Shown here piece after piece: positions 19,296 through 28,441 of a stretch of DNA of 49,255 bases. How positions within the stretch are numbered: position 1 is the first letter of the stretch; each line of letters begins with the position of its first letter. A program made the translations under genes and the position numbers. Source of the stretch: Gemmatimonadota bacterium (lineage in GTDB: Bacteria; Gemmatimonadota; Gemmatimonadetes; Gemmatimonadales; Gemmatimonadaceae); the NCBI GenBank assembly GCA_002737115.1, contig NSHR01000030.1:1-49255 (forward strand). The letters are read 5' to 3'. The notes below the pieces were generated by a model. That model had not been told where the DNA came from and made no database searches. It was given only the letters and a program-made list of their open reading frames with translations.

Positions 19296-19393
19296 CGGGA
19301 AAGCACGCACAATCACGGAATCACTCGCGAAGAGAGACACACACCGAACCGGACACGCTTGACCGGCCGACCACGGCAACATTGCATTCCAAT

Positions 19394-19885
19394 ATGCCTC
19401 ACGCCACCCCACCAACCCCTATAGAAGCGCCTTCGTCCGAAGAGGGTGCGTTGCCGGCGTCGCTGGCCCGCACCCTTCGGCAGTTCCGTCTGCTTGAGCG
19501 GGAAGACAAGATGCAGGCGCTCCTGGGATGGTCCAAGAAGCTCGAGCCGCTCCCCGATCGGTTCGCGGGTCTCGATCGGACCGCGTTTACCGTGCCCGAA
19601 TGCCAGACGCGAGTCGATATCTTCCCCGAACGTCACGACGACGGTACGATCCACTTCTACGCCGACGTCAACGCCCGCCAATCGCCGACGGTGGCCGCGG
19701 TTCTCGCGATCACCTTCGCGGCCGTCAACGATCAGCCGCCGTCCGTCACGCTGGCGCTCCCGTCAGATTTCGTGCGACTGCTGATGCAGGACATCGGACT
19801 CGGCGCCCGCGAATCCGGCCTCTCCGCCATGGTTGCCCGTCTCACGCGGTTCGCGGCGCAGAGTGAGACGACGGCGTCGGCATAG
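19394..19885 (+). CDS. SufE-family Fe-S assembly protein
   Basis: REDKMQALLGWSKKLEPLPDRF, VPECQTRVDIFPERHDDGTIHFYADVNARQSPTVAAVLAI. Confidence 0.93.
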   Translation: MPHATPPTPIEAPSSEEGALPASLARTLRQFRLLEREDKMQALLGWSKKLEPLPDRFAGLDRTAFTVPECQTRVDIFPERHDDGTIHFYADVNARQSPTVAAVLAITFAAVNDQPPSVTLALPSDFVRLLMQDIGLGARESGLSAMVARLTRFAAQSETTASA

Positions 19886-20040
19886 CGCGTGTCGCCGACT
19901 CCGTACCCCATACTTCCTCCTCCAGACTGTTTTATGCCGACTACCATCACCGTCCGGATGCACGGGTCGCTCGGAATGTCTGCCGAAGTCGCCGCGCCAT
20001 TGAGCGCGCCGCTCGACGCTCCGGCTCGCTGAGCGCGGCG

Positions 20041-20823
20041 ATGCGGTTCGTGCGAACGCTGCAGCACTGGTGGGCTTGGACGGTGACTGCTCTCGTCGTG
20101 ATACTCGGCACGCCGGTCGTCGCCCTGATTTATGCGGTCACGGCCCCTTTCGATCCGGGTCGCTATGCCGCCGGCCGCGCCTTCCGTTTGGTCGGTGTCA
20201 CGGCGCTGCGCCTCAATAGCCTTTGGCGCTTCCATACCCGCGGTTCGCTAGCGGATGCCCGACGCCCGTACGTGGTCGTGGCCAATCACGAGTCGTACGC
20301 CGACGTGTTCCTGATCAGCTGCTTCCCGTGGGAAATGAAGTGGCTGAGCAAAGACACGATGTTCAAGCTGCCGTTCATGGGCTGGATGATGCAGATGGCC
20401 GGCGACATCAAGCTCGTGCGCGGTAATCGCGACTCCGCGGCCGATGCGATTCTGCAGTGTCGCGATCGACTCAAGAAAAACGTCTCGGTAATGATCTTCC
20501 CCGAGGGCACGCGCTCGCGCTCGTGGGAGATGCTGCCGTTCAAAGACGGCGCCTTCCGCTTGGCCATCGAGTCCGGCGCCCCGATTCTGCCGATCGCCGT
20601 CGCGGGCACGCGTAACGCGATGGCGAAGGGGAGCTTCCGCTTTTTGCCGGCCCGCGCGATCGCACAGCTGCTCGAACCGATTCCTACCACGGGGATGACG
20701 CTCGCCGACGTCGGCACGCTCAAGCAGCTCACCCGTGAGCGCATCGAAGCGGGCCGCCGTTTGCTCGCCGCCGAGCTGGGCATTCGCGTCGGCGACGACG
20801 CGACGACGGTTCCGACGGCCTGA
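20041..20823 (+). CDS. 1-acyl-sn-glycerol-3-phosphate acyltransferase-like
   Basis: VVVANHESYADVFLI (NHxxxxD) and IFPEGTRSR motifs. Confidence 0.95.
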   Translation: MRFVRTLQHWWAWTVTALVVILGTPVVALIYAVTAPFDPGRYAAGRAFRLVGVTALRLNSLWRFHTRGSLADARRPYVVVANHESYADVFLISCFPWEMKWLSKDTMFKLPFMGWMMQMAGDIKLVRGNRDSAADAILQCRDRLKKNVSVMIFPEGTRSRSWEMLPFKDGAFRLAIESGAPILPIAVAGTRNAMAKGSFRFLPARAIAQLLEPIPTTGMTLADVGTLKQLTRERIEAGRRLLAAELGIRVGDDATTVPTA

Positions 20824-20830
20824 CCTCGCC

Positions 20831-21865
20831 ATGACCATGGCGGCGCCGACCAACGAGCTCGCGCTCGACGCGCTGCTCTCGGCGCCCGACGACGACACCG
20901 TACGTGCGCTCACGTCGATCCCGGGTGACGTGATCATTCTCGGTGCGGGCGGCAAAATGGGCCCCACCGTGGCCCGCATGGCGCGCCGTGCCATCGCCGA
21001 TCCGTCGCGCCGCGTGATCGCCGTGTCACGCTTCACCGACGACCGCGCCGCAGTGGCGCTGAACGACCATGGCGTGGAAACCATCCGCGCCGATCTGGCC
21101 GATCCAGCGGCCGTGGCGGCGCTGCCCGACGCGCCGAACGTGCTGTGGATGGCCGGCCAGAAGTTCGGCGCGACCGGCGATCCAGTGGGCACGTGGACAC
21201 AGAACGTCGTGGCCTCCACCCTCGCGGCGCAGCGCTATGCCGGTTCGCGCACGGTGTGCTTCTCCACCGGCAATGTGTACGGGCGTCAGCCGGTATCCCT
21301 CGGCGGGGCCCGCGAGCACGATGCGCTCGTGCCCGACGGTGAATACGCAGCCTCATGCATCGGCCGCGAGCGCGTATTCGAATCCATCGCGAAGCGCACG
21401 CGTACGCCGCTGCTACTGTATCGCTTGTTCTACGCCTGTGACCTGCGCTACGGAGTGGTGACCGACATTGCGCACAAGGTGCTGCATGGTGTGCCGGTGT
21501 CGCTCGAGACCGCCTTCGTGAACGTGATCTGGCAGGGTGATGCGAATCGGCTCGCCTTACGTGCGCTCACGCAGGCCGCGGTACCCGCCGCCGATGACAC
21601 GGTCGCGATGAATGTCACGGGGCCTGTGGTCGCCGTGCGCGAGATCGCTGAACGCATCGGTGCCATCGCCAACCTGTCGCCGGTGTTTGCCGGCACGCCG
21701 AGTGATGACGCGTTGATCGCGAATATCGACCGACTGTCCGAGCGACTGCCATACACGGCGTTGCCGCTCGATACGCTGTGCGCATGGGCTGTACAGTGGA
21801 TCCGCGACGGTGGTCGTTTGCTGAACAAGCCCACCAAGTTCGAGGTGCGCGATGGTCGATACTAG
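20831..21865 (+). CDS. NAD-dependent epimerase/dehydratase-like protein
   Basis: VIILGAGGKMGPTVARMARR Rossmann motif; FSTGNVYG; start inferred at MTMAAPTNE. Confidence 0.9.
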   Translation: MTMAAPTNELALDALLSAPDDDTVRALTSIPGDVIILGAGGKMGPTVARMARRAIADPSRRVIAVSRFTDDRAAVALNDHGVETIRADLADPAAVAALPDAPNVLWMAGQKFGATGDPVGTWTQNVVASTLAAQRYAGSRTVCFSTGNVYGRQPVSLGGAREHDALVPDGEYAASCIGRERVFESIAKRTRTPLLLYRLFYACDLRYGVVTDIAHKVLHGVPVSLETAFVNVIWQGDANRLALRALTQAAVPAADDTVAMNVTGPVVAVREIAERIGAIANLSPVFAGTPSDDALIANIDRLSERLPYTALPLDTLCAWAVQWIRDGGRLLNKPTKFEVRDGRY

Positions 21866-22937
21866 GCGCGGCGCGGTCGACGCTTTCGACATGCGCCGTC
21901 ACTTGAACATTGGCCAGGTGATTCCGGCGCATCCCTTGGCGTTGCTGCCCACGCGCGGCATGGACGAACGGCACCAGCGGGCGCTCACACGCTATTACGT
22001 AGCGGCGGGAGCCGGCGGGATGGCGGTCGGTGTGCACACCACGGGGTTTGCCATTCATGACGCCAAGATCGGCCTGTACCGACCGGTGCTGGAACTCGCC
22101 GCCGAAACGGCCAACGAGGCGCTCGCGCGTGATCCGCGCGCCTTCGTGCGTGTGGCCGGGCTCATCGGCGACACGGCCCAGGCCGTGCGCGAGGCGCAGA
22201 TCGCACAGGCGTTGGGCTATCACTGCGGCCTGTTATCCTTGGGTGCATGGCGCGACGCGACCGAGCCGGCGATTCTCGCGCACTGCGCGCGGGTGGCCGA
22301 GGTGATGCCGCTGTTCGGGTTCTATCTGCAGCCGGCGGTGGGCGGACGGCGATTGTCCTACGCGTTCTGGCGCGAGTTCGCCGAGATCCAGAACGTGGTG
22401 GCGATCAAGGTGGCACCGTTCGATCGCTATGCGACGCTGGATGTGGTGCGCGCGCTCGCCGACGCGGGGCGCGACGACATCGCGTTGTATACGGGCAACG
22501 ACGATGCGATCGTGCCTGATCTGGTCACCGATGTGCCGGTGGTCAGCGGCGGCCGCGCGTACACGCGCCACTTCGTGGGCGGACTGCTTGGGCAATGGGC
22601 GGTGTGGACGTCACGCGCGGTCGAGATGCTGCGCGAGATTCAGCGGTGGCGCGCGTCGGGGGCGGATACGATACCGCGTGAGTGGCTCACTCGCGGCGCG
22701 GCACTCACGATGGCCAACGCGGTAATCTTCGACGCGGCGCACGGCTACCAGGGCTGCCTGCCGGGCATTCTCGAAATACTCCGCCTGCAGGGACTCGTGC
22801 GCGGCACGTGGACCTTCGACACGCACGAGCAGCTGTCGCCGGGGCAGGCCGAGGCGTTGGCGCGATTGTCGGAGCAGTATCCAGACTTGACCGACGATGC
22901 GTTTGTGTCGGAACGGCTGGATGAGTTTCTGGCGTGA
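21852..22937 (+). CDS. Dihydrodipicolinate synthase-family protein
   Basis: VIPAHPLALLPTRGMDERHQRALTRYYVAAGAGGMAVGVHTTGF; overlaps preceding gene by 14 nt. Confidence 0.88.
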   Translation: MVDTRRGAVDAFDMRRHLNIGQVIPAHPLALLPTRGMDERHQRALTRYYVAAGAGGMAVGVHTTGFAIHDAKIGLYRPVLELAAETANEALARDPRAFVRVAGLIGDTAQAVREAQIAQALGYHCGLLSLGAWRDATEPAILAHCARVAEVMPLFGFYLQPAVGGRRLSYAFWREFAEIQNVVAIKVAPFDRYATLDVVRALADAGRDDIALYTGNDDAIVPDLVTDVPVVSGGRAYTRHFVGGLLGQWAVWTSRAVEMLREIQRWRASGADTIPREWLTRGAALTMANAVIFDAAHGYQGCLPGILEILRLQGLVRGTWTFDTHEQLSPGQAEALARLSEQYPDLTDDAFVSERLDEFLA

Positions 22938-22957
22938 TGCGTAAATCGCTGAACTGA

Positions 22958-23458
22958 TTACCGCGCCACCGGCAACAGCTTCCCATGCCAGCTCTCGACG
23001 GCAGCGCGCTCAAAGCCGGCGCGATACGCACCGACCGTGGTAATCGTCGTGTCGAACACGTGCGTCTCCGGCACCACCGCACCACCCGCCGCAGCCTCGC
23101 GAAACACCGGTCGCGCCCCCGACACCACGGTGCCAGCCGCATCGCGCCAATACACCGTGCCGCCACCGACTAGCGTGGTGCCCACGAGTGATTCGATGTC
23201 GCGGAGCACATGAAAGAGCCCGTCGATCGAACAGCCCGTGGCACCGGTGGCCGCTTCGTCCACGCCGATCACGAGGAAGCGATCGTCGCGCCATTCGCGA
23301 GCACAGACCAGCGGGGCGCCATGCGCGCGCCAGTTGGCGAGGTGGGCGTCCACGGTCGATAAGAGTGACTGCGCCGCGGCACCGACCACCGGTGCCGCCG
23401 CGCCAAATACCCATGCCCTTGAATCATCGGGCAACGCCTCAAACCCCACGACCGGCAT
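22958..23458 (-). CDS. Conserved hypothetical protein
   Basis: MPVVGFEALPDDSRAWVFGAAAPV...VESWHGKLLPVAR, good coding properties; function not recognised. Confidence 0.78.
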   Translation of the reverse strand: MPVVGFEALPDDSRAWVFGAAAPVVGAAAQSLLSTVDAHLANWRAHGAPLVCAREWRDDRFLVIGVDEAATGATGCSIDGLFHVLRDIESLVGTTLVGGGTVYWRDAAGTVVSGARPVFREAAAGGAVVPETHVFDTTITTVGAYRAGFERAAVESWHGKLLPVAR

Positions 23459-23463
23459 GGTGT

Positions 23464-24426
23464 TTACTCCGGGTTCTTGGAGCCGGGAAGCTGCAACATC
23501 GGCATCGCACCACCAGTTACCTGCGGCATCTGCCCGTTCCAACGCTTCGCCATCTCGTACTGCACCAGTGTGTTCGTGATGCTCTTCGACAGCAACTCGT
23601 TGGCGCGCGCCTGTGCTTCTGCTTCGGCGGTGATCGCCTTGGCGCGGCCGGCCGCCTTGATGCTGTCACCCTGCGCCTGGAACGTGTTCTTCTGCAGCTC
23701 ATTCTGCGCCGTGAGTGCCTGCTGCTGCATAACATTCTTGAGCGAAATTGCGTCCATGACCGCTTTGGGCGCGCGGAACTCATTCAGCGTGAACTGCCGC
23801 ACGACGATGCCGTACGGGTCGAGTCGCTTCTGCAGGTTGGCCTGCGTGCGCGTTACGACTTCCGCCTTCTTCGGACCGAGAATGGCCGCGATCTCCTCGT
23901 TGCCCACCACTTCCTGCAGCGACTGACGGATCGCCTGTCGGATGTAGCCATGCGAGATAGTCTCCACATCAGTGCGGAAGGTCTGATAGAGCTGCGGCAC
24001 CTTGTCGCCACTTAATTCAAAGCTCATCGACACGTCGAGTGACAACGGCTGCCCCTCCACCGAGTTCACGTTGATTTCGTCGTTGTTCGGAGAGCCCTCG
24101 GTGCTCTCCCGCGTGAGCACCAACGTCTGCATGAACGTGGGATACTCCTGGATCTGCGTCATCAGCGGATTCCGGAGGTGGAAGCCGGGGCCCAACGGCG
24201 TGGGATCCACACCGCCGCCGCCACGATGAATCACGATGCCCACGTGGCCGGGTTCGATGTAGGCCACCGAGGGTCGCACCAGAAAGAGCAGCACCATCAG
24301 CACCACGAGCCCAGCGGCGAGCTTCATGAACGTCCCGCTATCACCACCGCCACCGGGGATGCCATTGAGGGGATTGCGCAAGGAACTCCGCAGTTCGTCG
24401 AACGTCGAATCAATTGGTGTGGCCAT
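23464..24426 (-). CDS. SPFH/prohibitin-family membrane protein
   Basis: TM segment then YIEPGHVGIVIHRGGGGVDPTPLGPGFHLRNPLMTQIQEYPTFMQTLVLTRES; start at MATPIDSTFDEL. Confidence 0.93.
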   Translation of the reverse strand: MATPIDSTFDELRSSLRNPLNGIPGGGGDSGTFMKLAAGLVVLMVLLFLVRPSVAYIEPGHVGIVIHRGGGGVDPTPLGPGFHLRNPLMTQIQEYPTFMQTLVLTRESTEGSPNNDEINVNSVEGQPLSLDVSMSFELSGDKVPQLYQTFRTDVETISHGYIRQAIRQSLQEVVGNEEIAAILGPKKAEVVTRTQANLQKRLDPYGIVVRQFTLNEFRAPKAVMDAISLKNVMQQQALTAQNELQKNTFQAQGDSIKAAGRAKAITAEAEAQARANELLSKSITNTLVQYEMAKRWNGQMPQVTGGAMPMLQLPGSKNPE

Positions 24427-24568
24427 GGACGGCCTCCTTATAGCAATGAGGACACAACGGTTCACCGGTCGGCAGCCGTACGAGATCCTCTTCGCGCTGC
24501 AGCCCGTGAACAGGGCACGTGAGATCGGCTTGGCGATCAAGGCGCTTGCGGTTGGCCGTCTGCCGAAT
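24410..24568 (-). pseudogene. Unlisted small zinc-ribbon ORF without a canonical start (possible frameshifted C-terminus of the upstream TM ORF)
   Basis: Reverse frame reads IRQTANRKRLDRQADLTCPVHGLQREEDLVRLPTGEPLCPHCYKEAVHGHTN*; CxxH...CxxC; no ATG/GTG/TTG upstream before an in-frame TAG. Confidence 0.5.
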
Positions 24569-24671
24569 CCGGCGGCCAAATGGGGTAAAGCCCTAGCGCC
24601 GTAACGAAAAGAGCGCCGACGACCGCCAGCAGGGCGATGAAGAGGGCGCTCTCGAGCATGATGGCGTTCAT
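24537..24671 (-). CDS. Small single-TM protein (44 aa)
   Basis: MNAIMLESALFIALLAVVGALFVTALGLYPIWPPDSADGQPQAP; below ORF-track length cutoff. Confidence 0.55.
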   Translation of the reverse strand: MNAIMLESALFIALLAVVGALFVTALGLYPIWPPDSADGQPQAP

Positions 24672-24756
24672 ATAGGTACTGAATACTACGGTGCGCGCGT
24701 CGGGAAAGTGTCATCAATCGGCACGACGTGGCGTCCACGCGGCCATGACATACCTG

Positions 24757-24781
24757 TATCTTGTTGTGCTACAACGAGATA
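24757..24781. promoter_or_regulatory. 25-bp near-perfect palindrome TATCTTGTTGT-GCT-ACAACGAGATA
   Basis: 11-bp arms with one mismatch, between the TIGR01777 epimerase stop and the small TM/SPFH cluster; operator or hairpin. Confidence 0.5.
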
Positions 24782-24836
24782 GGCGTGTTTGTGCGGCGGG
24801 AGCTACGGCTGTTGTAGTGGCTGTTGCTGTTGCCGC

Positions 24837-26243
24837 CTACTCGCCCAGCTCAAACCGCAGCATCGACTCAAGATCAGGCAACCGCCACACAAACCCCGCC
24901 TCGCGCAGCACCCGCGGCTCCACGCGCTGACTGGCCAGCACGGTGAGATTGGCCATCTCCTCGCCCAGCAACAACCGCAGCGCGAACGCCGGCGCATGTG
25001 CGATCGTGGGGCGACCCAGCACCGCCCCGAGCACCTTGGTATACTCGGCGTTCGTCACCGCCGCAGGCGCCACCAGGTTGACCGGTCCACGAATATCGTC
25101 GCGCATGAGGCAGAAGTGGATCGCGCCGATTTCATCGTCGAGTGCGATCGGACTGATCCATTGCGAACCCGGCCCAAGTGTGCCGCCCGCACCATAGCGA
25201 AAGAGCGGCGCCTGCGTGCCGAGGGCGCCACCGGCCGCACCCTGCACGATGCCCGTACGCAGGTGCACCACGCGAATACCGGCCTGCTCCGCGGGCGCTG
25301 TACTCGCCTCCCAAGCACGACCGACGTCGGCGAGATAGTCGTTACCAAACGCACTACGCTCGCTGAGGAGTTCGTCACCACGACTGCCGTAGATCCCGAT
25401 GGCCGAGCCACTCAGCAGTACGCTCGGCCTACGCGACAGCTGCGCGAGCGTGTGCGCGAGCAGCGACGTGCCTTCCACCCGACTGCTCTTGAGCGCGGCG
25501 CGGTGCGCGCTCGACCAGCGCGAGGCGATCGATGCCCCAGCCAGATGAATCACGGCATCGACGCCTTCGAGCGCACGCGGATCGAGCTGACCGCGCTCGG
25601 GATTCCACTGTACATCATGACTGCCCGGCTTCGGCGCGCGGCGGCCGATGCGAATCACCTCGTGGCCACCGGTCGACAGAAACGCCGCGAGCTGCGTGCC
25701 GATGAAACCGCTCGCGCCGGTGATCGCAATGCGCAGACGCGGTCGGACGGCGAACTCGGCATGCCGCGCCAGGTCGCCAAGCATGACCGCGTGCCGGTAC
25801 GCGAACACGCGAGCCAACGTGCGCTGCGTGTACGTGCCGGCGACCGTGCTGCCCAAGCCGCCGAGCGGAAGTGCGTAGCGGATATGGTCGTCGAGCATGC
25901 TCGACTGCGCATCGATCGGCGCGAAGCCGTGCGTATGCTCCCACGCCGCAAACGGACCCTTGCGCATCACGTCGCGGAACTGCCGGTTCGCGATGTAATC
26001 ACGATGCTCGAGGGTCCACGTGGTGGGTACCGGGCCGGCGTGCACCTGCAGCACCACCTTGGCCCCGTCGCGAATGCCTCCCGTGTGCTCGAGCACCTTG
26101 GGGCGATCCCATGGCGGAGACAGCCGCTCGAACGCGCCCGCCCGCTCATGCCACGCGAACAGCGCCTCGACGGGCACGGGGGCTTGCACCTGCTTCCGGA
26201 ATTCCTGCATCGACACGATACGCTCCACTGCGGCGACCCGCAT
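24837..26243 (-). CDS. TIGR01777-type epimerase with N-terminal SRPBCC domain
   Basis: IAITGASGFIGTQLAAFLSTGGHEVIRIGRR; SGSAIGIYGSRGDELLSE; N-terminal ligand-binding-like region. Confidence 0.93.
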   Translation of the reverse strand: MRVAAVERIVSMQEFRKQVQAPVPVEALFAWHERAGAFERLSPPWDRPKVLEHTGGIRDGAKVVLQVHAGPVPTTWTLEHRDYIANRQFRDVMRKGPFAAWEHTHGFAPIDAQSSMLDDHIRYALPLGGLGSTVAGTYTQRTLARVFAYRHAVMLGDLARHAEFAVRPRLRIAITGASGFIGTQLAAFLSTGGHEVIRIGRRAPKPGSHDVQWNPERGQLDPRALEGVDAVIHLAGASIASRWSSAHRAALKSSRVEGTSLLAHTLAQLSRRPSVLLSGSAIGIYGSRGDELLSERSAFGNDYLADVGRAWEASTAPAEQAGIRVVHLRTGIVQGAAGGALGTQAPLFRYGAGGTLGPGSQWISPIALDDEIGAIHFCLMRDDIRGPVNLVAPAAVTNAEYTKVLGAVLGRPTIAHAPAFALRLLLGEEMANLTVLASQRVEPRVLREAGFVWRLPDLESMLRFELGE

Positions 26244-26258
26244 GCACCAGCCCCTGCG

Positions 26259-26912
26259 CTACCAGCCGCCGGCGTCTTCGAGATCGAGGACCCGCCAGCA
26301 GTACCAACTGGCAACGCTTGCCCAGGGGCGCCAGTTCCGCGCCACCTTCTCCAACCGGTCCGCCTCCGGCAGCGCCCGCATGCGATAAATCCGCTGCGCG
26401 CCTTTACGCACACCGAGATCGAGCACCGGAAGCACGTCCGGACGTCCGAGCCGAAACATCAAAAACATCTGTGCCGTCCAGCGGCCCACGCCGCGCACCG
26501 CCACCAGGGCGTCGATCACCGCCTCGTCGTCCATGGTGTCGATCACGTCGAGCGGCAGTCGGGCATCCTCGACATGGCGCGCCAGGTCGACGATCGCGCG
26601 CGTTTTCGCCCCGGACAGCCCACAGGCGCGCAGCGTGTCCTCATCCGACGCCAGAATCTGCGCCGGGGTCGGGGCATCACCGCCGGTGCCATGGCGATCC
26701 TTGAAGCGCCCGTAGATCGTGGACGCCGCCCCACCGGACAGCTGTTGATACACGATCGCCCGCGCCAGATGATCGAAATGCGTGCCGTCGGCGCGCGGGA
26801 GCATCGTGCACGGGCCCACGCGTTCGATGGCCACCGCCATCTTCGGGTCTTGGGCACTGAGCGCCGCCGCCGCCTGGGCAAGGCGACGGCGCGTCAGTCG
26901 GACGATGGTCAC
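26259..26912 (-). CDS. DNA-3-methyladenine glycosylase 2 family (HhH-GPD)
   Basis: FDHLARAIVYQQLSGGAASTIYGRF; LSGAKTRAIVDLA; LVAVRGVGRWTAQMFLMFRLGRPDVLPVLDLGVRKG. Confidence 0.95.
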   Translation of the reverse strand: MTIVRLTRRRLAQAAAALSAQDPKMAVAIERVGPCTMLPRADGTHFDHLARAIVYQQLSGGAASTIYGRFKDRHGTGGDAPTPAQILASDEDTLRACGLSGAKTRAIVDLARHVEDARLPLDVIDTMDDEAVIDALVAVRGVGRWTAQMFLMFRLGRPDVLPVLDLGVRKGAQRIYRMRALPEADRLEKVARNWRPWASVASWYCWRVLDLEDAGGW

Positions 26913-26919
26913 CGTCGGA

Positions 26920-27531
26920 TCACATCGTCAACGAAAACATCACGTGCGCCTTCGGGGTACCGGGGAACATCAGCCACGGCTTCGTATCCGATGGCGTCGT
27001 CGAGATACCCGTGGTCGCCGTGGTGGCGAACGGGATGTACACGACGAACAGCGGGTTGCCCTGCTTCACCGTGCCCGACGCCACATCGAAGGCGTCTTTC
27101 TTGCCGAAGATCTGATACAACGACGCCGGTGCCGTCGGCATCTTGATCTTTCCCGCCTTCACTTCGGCGAAGCGCACCGTGTCGACCTGACTGCCTTTCA
27201 CGCCAGACACGCGCAGCGCGCGGCCGCGGGCCATGAACGGGTCCATCGAGTCGTGGTAGCAGGACACATGGAACTGCTCCTCGGCGGGATCATCCGCCAG
27301 ACACATCATGCCGTTCTTGGTGGGGCGAAGCCAGTCGAGCTTGCCAGCCGCTTTGTAACCCATCACGCCAGCGCCGTCGCGCAGTTCCTTCGGCAGCGCC
27401 TGGATCGCGGCCGTGATTTGCTCGGCGACGGGCGGCGGCGTCTGCGCGCCAAGCGCGGCACCGCCAAGCACGGCAGCGGCAAGGGACAAGGCCGCAGCAC
27501 AGGTGACGACGCAGCTGGATCGAAACGACAT
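26920..27531 (-). CDS. Secreted hypothetical protein
   Basis: MSFRSSCVVTCAAALSLAAAVLGGAALGAQ signal peptide; function not recognised. Confidence 0.8.
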   Translation of the reverse strand: MSFRSSCVVTCAAALSLAAAVLGGAALGAQTPPPVAEQITAAIQALPKELRDGAGVMGYKAAGKLDWLRPTKNGMMCLADDPAEEQFHVSCYHDSMDPFMARGRALRVSGVKGSQVDTVRFAEVKAGKIKMPTAPASLYQIFGKKDAFDVASGTVKQGNPLFVVYIPFATTATTGISTTPSDTKPWLMFPGTPKAHVMFSLTM

Positions 27532-27707
27532 GGTTCTAGCTCCCGAAAAGGACGGAGAAAAGTGACCGTTGTGATTACCACCGTGCCACATATTCTACGT
27601 CGGAGATAGCCACCGACACAAATACCGCGCCCGGGGCGCTGGTGCGCTCTGCTACGCGGGTTACGCCCAACTCCGTACCAGGTTCCCCGTCCTCCTTACT
27701 GTTCTTC

Positions 27708-28439
27708 ATGATTGACGTCATCGAATACACCAAGTTGTACGGCGACACCGTGGCCGTACGGTCGCTGTCGTTTCGCGTGGCACCGGGCGACGTGCTCGGT
27801 CTGGTCGGTCCCAACGGGGCCGGCAAGACCACGACCCTGCGCGCTCTCGCCGGCATTTTGCAGCCCACGTCGGGGAGCATTCGCATCGCCGACATCGATC
27901 TGCACACCGATCCCGTGGCGGCCAAGTCGCGACTCGCGTTCATCCCCGATGAACCGCAGCTGTTCGACTATCTCACCGTCACCGAGCATCTGCAATTCGT
28001 GGCGCGCCTGTATGGCGTGCACGACGCGGCGCCGCGCATTCCCGTGCTGCTCGAAGAACTCGAGCTCACCGCCAAGAAGGACGCCCTGCCCACCGAACTC
28101 TCACGCGGCATGAAGCAGAAGCTCGCCATTGCCTGCGGCCTGTTGCATCGGCCGTCGGCGTTGCTGCTCGACGAGCCGCTTACCGGACTCGATCCGGTCG
28201 GCATCCGGCGCATGAAAGAAACGATTGCGGCGCGCGCCCGTGAAGGCGCCGCAGTGATTCTCAGCTCGCACTTGCTGCATCTGGTGGAAGAGCTGTGCAC
28301 GCGCCTGCTCGTGATTCGCCAAGGGCGGGCGGTCGCGTTGGGCACGATCGCCGAAATCGTGGCAGCGCGCCCCGAACTGGCCGGCCGCTCGCTCGAAGAG
28401 ATGTTCATCGCGCTCACCGGCGACGACGCGGTTTCGTGA
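27708..28439 (+). CDS. ABC transporter ATP-binding protein
   Basis: LVGPNGAGKTTTLRALAG, LSRGMKQKLAIACG, LLLDEPLTGLDP. Confidence 0.96.
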   Translation: MIDVIEYTKLYGDTVAVRSLSFRVAPGDVLGLVGPNGAGKTTTLRALAGILQPTSGSIRIADIDLHTDPVAAKSRLAFIPDEPQLFDYLTVTEHLQFVARLYGVHDAAPRIPVLLEELELTAKKDALPTELSRGMKQKLAIACGLLHRPSALLLDEPLTGLDPVGIRRMKETIAARAREGAAVILSSHLLHLVEELCTRLLVIRQGRAVALGTIAEIVAARPELAGRSLEEMFIALTGDDAVS

Positions 28440-28441
28440 GC

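Noticed and set aside
24789-27146. 785-aa forward ORF
   Set aside because: Antisense to the TIGR01777 epimerase, AlkA and a secreted protein; His/Arg-rich with no recognisable domain. Typical shadow ORF of high-GC coding DNA.
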